NCBI GenBank assembly: GCA_013215025.1
Contig: JABSRR010000036.1
Location: 1-10,082 of the forward strand
DNA from: Pseudomonadales bacterium
GTDB taxonomy: Bacteria > Pseudomonadota > Gammaproteobacteria > Pseudomonadales > DT-91
Direction: 5' to 3'
DNA: 10,082 nt
Positions within the stretch are counted from its first letter, which is position 1; each line of letters opens with the position of its first letter. The position numbers were made by a program, and so were the translations under genes. The notes beneath the pieces are model-generated. The model was not told the origin of the DNA, did not search any database, and saw only the letters and a program-made list of their open reading frames with translations. This document shows, piece by piece, positions 4,481 to 10,082 of this stretch.

Positions 4481-6700
4481 CTAGACAGCTTGCTCGTGTG
4501 CCAACAATTGTTGAAACCTCTGGCTGTGCTTGGCAAGCTCTGACCAGCTGCCTAGCGCGTCTATTTTACCGTTATGCATAACAACAATCCTATCGCATAG
4601 CTGCACAGTTGCAAGTCGATGTGCAATAACAATGCGTGTATTACTAAGTGTTGCGAGATTGCGGCAAATTTGGCTTTGTGTACTTTTGTCGAGTGCACTG
4701 GTGGCCTCGTCTAGCAACAGAATGGGGTTGTTTGCAGCAAGCGCGCGGGCCAGCAGTAAACGCTGGATCTGACCGCCTGAGAAGACCGCCTGTAAATCAC
4801 CGACCATGGTAAACATGCCCATCGGCAGCTGCCTAATATCATCTGCAATCATGGCCTGCTCTGCGGCCAGCCAGGCGTCGCTCAGGCTAAGCGTGCGCAG
4901 CCCTGCGATGTTGTCAAATAAAGAGCCTGGCAGTAGTTGCTGCCCCTGCATAACCATGGCGATTTGTCGGCGCAGACTGGGTTGATGCAGGGTATCTAAA
5001 TGATGTCCGTCAAAAAGGATGCTGCCTTTGTCTGCAGTATGCAGGCCCAGCAGGGCAAGAATCAGCGATGACTTGCCGCTACCGCTGGCCCCAACAATGC
5101 CGATATATTCACCCGCAGCAATATCGAGGTTGATATCAGACAATGCTGCTCGTTCGGCACCTGGGTAGCTGAGGCTTAGATGCGATACGCTGATGGCGCC
5201 ATTTAAGCTTGGTGTGAGTGCGGCCGGCTCCGGCTTGGGTATAAATTGCAAGACGGGCTTGAATGCCGCGCTCATGGGTAGGCTGGTGAAGAGCTGTTGC
5301 AGGCCAGCAGACAATAAGCTCACTCCCGAGGTTGCTGTTGCGAGGGCAGTGATAAAGCCGAGAAATTGCCCCTGAGCCTGTGGCTGAACCTCGCCGCCGA
5401 GTGCCGCTGCGCCATAGCCTAAAGTTAATAGTAAATATGGCCAGCTTTTTTCAAGGGCGGGAATGATATTAAAAACCGATTTAGCGCGCAGCAATTTACC
5501 TCGCATTATGCTGTAGTTATTGGCCCATTGAGAGAAGAAGTGAGTTTCTAGACCAAAGCTGCGAATCATGCTGATATTTGCCAGCATATCAAACAACTTA
5601 TCATTGCTAGACATATCTTGCAGCTGACCCTCTTGCAATGCTTGCTGACGTTTAAGCCCTAAACCGACTAGCAGGCATAACAAAACCACAATGCCTAGTA
5701 GTACAATCAATGCCGCCTTGGTTTGATAAACGAGCATTAACGCCGAAGCGGCCACTAAGTAACTACTGCCGTTAACCATCAGCATGGCGGCACTGTGCAT
5801 GGCTTTACGGCACTGAATGGCTGACTGAGTCTGCATTGCTAGCATTGACGGGCTAGTGCTGTTCTGGGCCGCCATTAAGAGCACGCGGTCAATGATTGCG
5901 GTTTGTAATATATTGTCATTTTTAATATCCATGCGGCACTGAACCCAGGACAGCATGAAATGGCTAATACCTTGAAAACTCACGACAAGTAATAACAGCA
6001 AGCTGATTTGCAACAGCAATGTAGGCTGGTTGTTCGGCACGACGGTATCGATAATGCCAGATGTTAGCATTGGCAAAGTCATCGCCAATGCGCTAGCAGC
6101 CAGTGTGAGTAATGCGAACAAGCCAATTTCGGGTTTCAGCCATGAGGTGCCGAAGACTAGCCACTGTTTTAGACTGAGCGCTTGGTTTGGCAGTTTTGGA
6201 CTAACGCTATAAATTATTTTATTGTTGAAAAAATCTGCCGAGCTGCCAGTTTCAGCGTCAACCGCAGGGCTTGCTTGATAGCGGCCACGACGACGTATTG
6301 CAGCCCAGGCCTTTTGTGGTTGCTCGGCGGTTTCGCGTTCAACAATCAACAGTGGACCGAGATCTTGCTGTAAGCGCTTTAGTCCTGGTTCGGCATTGTC
6401 AGCTGCATAACCATTGTCGAGTTTGGCTAAGTTGATTTCGCGCGCAATCAGTCCAGCATCGCTGGCAATATCGACGGCCTCACGCTGCGTTAAATCAGTG
6501 TTTATATGCAGCGGCAGTTTTCGCTGAAAGCTTTCACATAAACTGAATAATGCAATGCGCATGGCATCTGATTGGTGATCTGTTAGATGGCTACGGCCTT
6601 CAATAAGGGTATTAAAATTCTCGACCGCATATTGCCACTGGGTTTGATCAGCTTGCTGTCTGTTAGCAATTCGCGACAGTCGTTCTTGGTTTATAGTCAC
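4481..6700 (-). CDS. NHLM-type ABC exporter, second subunit (ABC2, no peptidase)
   Basis: The protein is 739 residues. The start is GTG at 6700-6698, overlapping the TGA of the upstream exporter gene (GTGA), with AGCAGGT upstream, so the two are translationally coupled. Residues 1-175 are a soluble N-terminal extension without C39 residues. A membrane domain follows, with hydrophobic segments near 190-215, 227-250, 305-350 and 420-470. Then comes a complete nucleotide-binding domain: Walker A GASGSGKSS (537-545), Q-loop Gln585, signature SGGQ (641-644), Walker B ILLLDE (660-665) and His694. The stretch LSLSDAWLAAEQAMIADDIRQ plus PMGM (626-629) just before the signature matches the NHLM ABC2 family as I know it (TIGR03797 type). 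It should act in the inner membrane with the C39 exporter, probably as a heterodimer, powering export of the double-glycine protein. I recall many relatives being longer at the N terminus, but am not sure. Confidence 0.9.
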   Translation of the reverse strand: MTINQERLSRIANRQQADQTQWQYAVENFNTLIEGRSHLTDHQSDAMRIALFSLCESFQRKLPLHINTDLTQREAVDIASDAGLIAREINLAKLDNGYAADNAEPGLKRLQQDLGPLLIVERETAEQPQKAWAAIRRRGRYQASPAVDAETGSSADFFNNKIIYSVSPKLPNQALSLKQWLVFGTSWLKPEIGLFALLTLAASALAMTLPMLTSGIIDTVVPNNQPTLLLQISLLLLLVVSFQGISHFMLSWVQCRMDIKNDNILQTAIIDRVLLMAAQNSTSPSMLAMQTQSAIQCRKAMHSAAMLMVNGSSYLVAASALMLVYQTKAALIVLLGIVVLLCLLVGLGLKRQQALQEGQLQDMSSNDKLFDMLANISMIRSFGLETHFFSQWANNYSIMRGKLLRAKSVFNIIPALEKSWPYLLLTLGYGAAALGGEVQPQAQGQFLGFITALATATSGVSLLSAGLQQLFTSLPMSAAFKPVLQFIPKPEPAALTPSLNGAISVSHLSLSYPGAERAALSDINLDIAAGEYIGIVGASGSGKSSLILALLGLHTADKGSILFDGHHLDTLHQPSLRRQIAMVMQGQQLLPGSLFDNIAGLRTLSLSDAWLAAEQAMIADDIRQLPMGMFTMVGDLQAVFSGGQIQRLLLARALAANNPILLLDEATSALDKSTQSQICRNLATLSNTRIVIAHRLATVQLCDRIVVMHNGKIDALGSWSELAKHSQRFQQLLAHEQAV

Positions 6701-8874
6701 GGGCTTACCTGCTGGGGCGTTGCATGGTCATGTGCCAGAATTGCTTGCAGCGCTTTCGAGTCTTGCAGCAACGTTTGGGTTGGCCCTTGGTCGACGATGC
6801 TACCCTCATCAAGGACTAGAAGGTTGTCGCAGCGCAGAATCGAGCTGGGCCTGTGCGTAATCAGAATCACCGTTTTACCGCTTGCTTTTAGGTTGCTGAT
6901 AACGTTTGCTTCACTGACGGTATCGAGTGCGCTGGTGGCTTCATCTAAGATGACAATCATCGGGTCTTGGCAGAGTGCCCTAGCAATGGTAAGGCGTTGA
7001 ACCTCGCCGCCTGAGAACACACTGTGCGCCGGATGATGTCGAGTTTGGTAGGCGTTAGCTTTGTCGACAATCGCCTCATGCACATCTGCCTGCTTTGCTG
7101 CAGCAATCACCTCTGCGCTGGAAATGTCCTCACGCCAGAGGCTAATATTATCGTGCACACTGCCGTGCATAAGCTGCCCCGATTGCTCAATATAAGCAAT
7201 GAGATTTTTGCGCAGCGCAGCTGGCCATTGCTGCAGTAGCTGGCCATCAAGTAAAATTTCACCCTGCTGTGGCTCTAATAATCCCACTAACATTTTGGCT
7301 AAAGTAGATTTACCGCTGCCTGATTTTCCCACAATGCCAGTAATGCAGCCTGCAGGAATATGGCAGGAAAGCTGATAAATAAGCGGCGGATTTGGAGGAT
7401 AGGCATAGCATAATTGTTTTAGCTCGAAGCTACCATGAAACGTTTCAGGTACAGTCTTTTCTAGCTCTTGCTTCTCTGCTTGAGGGTAGTTATGTAAGTC
7501 ATCTAGGCGTAATAGGGCGCCGGCGGTTTTTTGTATCTGCCCGTTGAGTTGCATTAATTCAGCTATCGGCTGAACTAGCAAGCCTGCTAATAGCTGCAAG
7601 CTGATCAGGCTTCCGAAGCTGACTTGACCTTGTATTGCCTCAAAGGCACTGAGTATTAAAATTAAGCCCATTAAAAAGCCTTGCGCAACGGTCGGTGCGG
7701 CGCGCAAACCAGCGTCGATGGTTAAGGTTTTTTGTTGAGCAGACAGTGAGGCAGCCTCGGCGCCCAGCCAGCGCTGCATGAGTAATGTTTCTGCACCCTG
7801 TGCGCGATAGCTAGAAAATTGCTGTAAGCCATGCGCGGCAACTGCATAAGCCTGGCCTTGCAAAATTTGCCACTGCTGATGACGTTGCTGAGCGAGTGCA
7901 TTGAAGCGTGTATAAATAAATAGAATACATACAATACATACTGCACTCGCCAGAGCCACGGTAAAGTTGTAAAGCGCAATTAAGATCAGATAAAGAACAA
8001 TATTTAAGGCGTTTAGTCCAGCCTCCGCGACAGGGCCCGATAAGGCATTGGCGACTTGGTTATTGAGTCGAATCCTTTGCACCAGTTCACCACTGCTGCG
8101 CTGGGCAAAAAAACTAAACGGCATACGCAAGATTTTCAAGGTGTAATTGGCTGAGTCGCTTAAGGCCATGCGCGTTTGTAGTTTCAGTAAGACTTTTTGT
8201 TGCAGCCAGACGATAATAAAAGATAGCCCTGTGCCGCAGAGCATGGCAGCTAACAGTGGCCAAAGCCAGTGATGCTGTGCGGCAATTAAATAATCGTCTA
8301 AAAATATGCGAGTTAGGCCAGCCATGGCTAAGCCTGGCAGCGTTAATAATAGGTTTAACAGTAAAAGTATCTTATAGGCTGCGCTGAGCCCTTGGGTGCG
8401 TTGAATAATACTGTCGATAAGGCTTGGTTTTTTACCGTCGGCGACAAAGTTTTTTGCCGGTTTAAAGCATAGGCATAAACCCGTAAAACTGTTAGAAAAT
8501 TGTTCGGCAGATAAACAGCGCGTGCCTGTGGCTGGGTCGTTAATATGAAAACCCTGCTTATCGACTTTTGTAAGTACCACAAAGTGATTAAATTCCCAAT
8601 ACAAAATTTGCGGAAGTGGAAGCTGAGCAAGCTGCTCAGGCTCTCGATTCACCGCTTTTACCTGCAGGCCATAGTATTCTGCAGCCTGCGCCATTTTAAA
8701 TGCATCGCTGCCGTCACGTGAAATACCGCAGCGATCGCGCACATGCTCAAGTGGCACCCATTTTTTGAAATACGCTAGCACCATGGCTAATGCCGCTGCG
8801 CCACATTCCACAGCCTCAATTTGAAATATTTGTGGCACCGCTGAGGGCTTATGCAGGGTAAATGATAGGCGCAT
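6697..8874 (-). CDS. NHLM-type ABC exporter with N-terminal C39 peptidase (ABC1)
   Basis: The protein is 725 residues. ATG 8874-8872 begins five bases after the HlyD stop, with a poor ribosome binding site, implying coupling. Residues 1-140 are a C39 cysteine peptidase with all key residues: Gln18 and Cys24 in QIEAVECGAAALAM, His97 in FNHFVVL, and Asp113 in INDPATG. Residues about 165-440 are the membrane domain (hydrophobic segments near 168-188, 203-224, 288-322, 395-435). The nucleotide-binding domain has Walker A GKSGSGKST (516-524), Q-loop Gln564, signature SGGE (621-624), Walker B VILDE (641-645) and His674. The signature is FSGGE rather than the common LSGGQ, a mild variation. It should remove the leader after Gly-Gly at the inner membrane and pass the cargo to the HlyD channel. 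It belongs to the NHLM ABC1 type (TIGR03796), judging by motifs and neighbours. Confidence 0.93.
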   Translation of the reverse strand: MRLSFTLHKPSAVPQIFQIEAVECGAAALAMVLAYFKKWVPLEHVRDRCGISRDGSDAFKMAQAAEYYGLQVKAVNREPEQLAQLPLPQILYWEFNHFVVLTKVDKQGFHINDPATGTRCLSAEQFSNSFTGLCLCFKPAKNFVADGKKPSLIDSIIQRTQGLSAAYKILLLLNLLLTLPGLAMAGLTRIFLDDYLIAAQHHWLWPLLAAMLCGTGLSFIIVWLQQKVLLKLQTRMALSDSANYTLKILRMPFSFFAQRSSGELVQRIRLNNQVANALSGPVAEAGLNALNIVLYLILIALYNFTVALASAVCIVCILFIYTRFNALAQQRHQQWQILQGQAYAVAAHGLQQFSSYRAQGAETLLMQRWLGAEAASLSAQQKTLTIDAGLRAAPTVAQGFLMGLILILSAFEAIQGQVSFGSLISLQLLAGLLVQPIAELMQLNGQIQKTAGALLRLDDLHNYPQAEKQELEKTVPETFHGSFELKQLCYAYPPNPPLIYQLSCHIPAGCITGIVGKSGSGKSTLAKMLVGLLEPQQGEILLDGQLLQQWPAALRKNLIAYIEQSGQLMHGSVHDNISLWREDISSAEVIAAAKQADVHEAIVDKANAYQTRHHPAHSVFSGGEVQRLTIARALCQDPMIVILDEATSALDTVSEANVISNLKASGKTVILITHRPSSILRCDNLLVLDEGSIVDQGPTQTLLQDSKALQAILAHDHATPQQVSP

Positions 8875-8879
8875 AGGAA

Positions 8880-10082
8880 TTAATCTAATTGAAACAGGAT
8901 TTTTAACTGAGGAATCACCAGCGACAGTAATGACTTATATTGCTCAGTAATGGAGGCCTCAATAAAAGTGCCTGCAGTCAATTCAATTTTTGGTCCGGGC
9001 GTCTGGGTCCAGGCATAGCCAGATATTTCATTTGGGTCGATATCTAAGTCGACAATCACCTCAAACGGTGCGCCCTCGGCGAGTATCTTTTTTTCTAGGC
9101 TTGGATTGTTAAGCCTCAAGGACAGCGTATCTTCTGCAATCGCCAAGTCTGACACCTCGGTGACGGTGGCTTTAACTTTGCCGAAGCTGCCTTTCAAGAT
9201 GCTAGAAACTTCAAGCAGCGCTGGCATGCCTGCAGATAATTGCTTGCCTTTGTCGATGGGAACGTAAATCAGTGCCGATAAGGCAAGGTGTTGACTGCTG
9301 TTTAGCTCGCCACGTGGTGAGATGATAGCGATACGCTGACCAGTGCCGACCCAGTCGCCACGGATAACATTGATTTCGTCGATTACCCCAGCTTGCTCGG
9401 CAATAATGTCAATATTATTGTCTAGCTCAGTTTGTCGAATGGAGAGATTTTCACGCGCCTGCTCAATGCTTTGGTCGAGGCTTAATAGCCTTTGCTGGCG
9501 ATTGTCTTGTTCGTTAACAGCGTCTACCTCAAGCTGCTTTAATTGCGCCTGTTGCTGGCTTAAATCCTCATCAGCGGTTTGCCGTTTGATTGCGGCATTG
9601 GTGGCTTGATCGCGACTCACTAAGCCCTTATTAGCAAGCGCGGCAAGCTGTTTCTCTTGTTCGCGTAAATACGGCAGTCTGCTTTGCAGGTCGAAAATAG
9701 CTTTTTCCAAAGCATTGCGCTTATCTGTTCGGCTTTGTTGGTTAATGCGCTGCTCTGCATTCAAATTGGCTAATGTTTGTTCACGTTTGTCTAACGTTTC
9801 TTGTAATTGAACTTTAGCCTGATCTAGCTGAGCCTGCAGTAAAGGTTGAGAAAGCTTTGCAATCATGTCGCCAGCGTTGATTGGCTGGCCATTGCTGACC
9901 ATTACAGAGACGACTTGGCCGCTATTGCTGGCTTCGACAGGTAGCGATAAGGGTTGACCTTTGGTAACGATAACGCCGGTGCCGGCAATTTGAATGGGAA
10001 CTTTAGTCCAAACTGCCCATATAGTGACCAGTAAAACAAAGGTTGCCAAGGCTATTGTCATGCGAATGATACTTAAATCAAC
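8880..10082 (-). CDS. NHLM-type HlyD membrane fusion protein (5' end outside the window)
   Basis: The 400 visible codons run to the window edge without a stop. The ATG at 10061 is internal: seven in-frame codons (VDLSIIR) precede it, and the family has a cytosolic N-terminal segment before the membrane helix. The helix is at about codons 8-25 (LATFVLLVTIWAVW). Next are a lipoyl half-motif (SGQVVSVMVSNGQPINAGD), a long Gln-rich coiled coil of about 170 residues, the second lipoyl half (IDEINVIRGDWVGTGQRI), and a beta-barrel region. The C-terminal part (YVPIDKGKQLSAGMPA, GAPFEVIVDLD, SGYAWT, LTAGTFIEASIT, LVIPQLK) is specific to NHLM HlyD proteins (TIGR03794 type) as I recall them. It would link the ABC pair to an outer-membrane TolC-like channel, not encoded here. 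It is the first visible gene of the operon; the promoter lies beyond the window. Confidence 0.92.
   Translation of the reverse strand, partial: VDLSIIRMTIALATFVLLVTIWAVWTKVPIQIAGTGVIVTKGQPLSLPVEASNSGQVVSVMVSNGQPINAGDMIAKLSQPLLQAQLDQAKVQLQETLDKREQTLANLNAEQRINQQSRTDKRNALEKAIFDLQSRLPYLREQEKQLAALANKGLVSRDQATNAAIKRQTADEDLSQQQAQLKQLEVDAVNEQDNRQQRLLSLDQSIEQARENLSIRQTELDNNIDIIAEQAGVIDEINVIRGDWVGTGQRIAIISPRGELNSSQHLALSALIYVPIDKGKQLSAGMPALLEVSSILKGSFGKVKATVTEVSDLAIAEDTLSLRLNNPSLEKKILAEGAPFEVIVDLDIDPNEISGYAWTQTPGPKIELTAGTFIEASITEQYKSLLSLVIPQLKILFQLD

Noticed and set aside
6587..7000. Plus-strand 137-residue open frame across the exporter junction
   Set aside because: It runs antisense across the overlapping ends of two clear ABC exporter genes and has no recognisable protein features.
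8880..10061. HlyD gene starting at ATG 10061
   Set aside because: The frame stays open to the window edge and the family has a cytosolic N-terminal segment before the membrane helix, so the true start lies outside.

Overview
The window looks like part of a gammaproteobacterial chromosome. The left edge has the end of a yggX-type gene followed by a tRNA-Phe gene with a strong promoter. I recall the same yggX/tRNA-Phe order from Pseudomonas-like genomes. Base composition is moderate and codon use looks even across the window. Nothing here fixes the genus; a marine or aquatic gammaproteobacterium is a guess.

Left part (1-1343, plus strand): the 3' part of yggX; a tRNA-Phe promoter with a GC-rich discriminator; the tRNA; about 300 bases of AT-rich DNA without a gene; then a small exported protein. 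That protein consists almost entirely of twelve 12-13-residue repeats, each with a lysine in the motif (I/V)-K-A-(I/V/L). A perfect 14-bp inverted repeat follows it. Middle (1371-2873, plus strand): a complete FAD-binding oxidoreductase of the PCMH/VAO type.

Right part (2889-10082, minus strand): a tightly packed operon. In transcription order it holds an HlyD-type membrane fusion protein (5' end beyond the window), an ABC exporter with an N-terminal C39 peptidase, a second ABC exporter without a peptidase, a 358-residue protein, and a 139-residue helical protein. The three transport genes match the NHLM bacteriocin export set (HlyD + ABC1 + ABC2). The 358-residue protein starts with a clear double-glycine leader, so it is the obvious substrate: the C39 domain should cut after Gly23 and release about 335 residues.

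The cargo is what deserves attention. It is much larger than usual double-glycine peptides. Its middle alternates small/nonpolar and polar residues, as in beta strands. It ends in seven 11-residue (hendecad) histidine-rich helical repeats. No RiPP-type precursor or maturation enzyme lies inside the operon. The window therefore appears to hold a dedicated secretion system for an uncharacterised large protein with a histidine-rich helical tail, together with a small unknown partner (possibly immunity, chaperone or second component).
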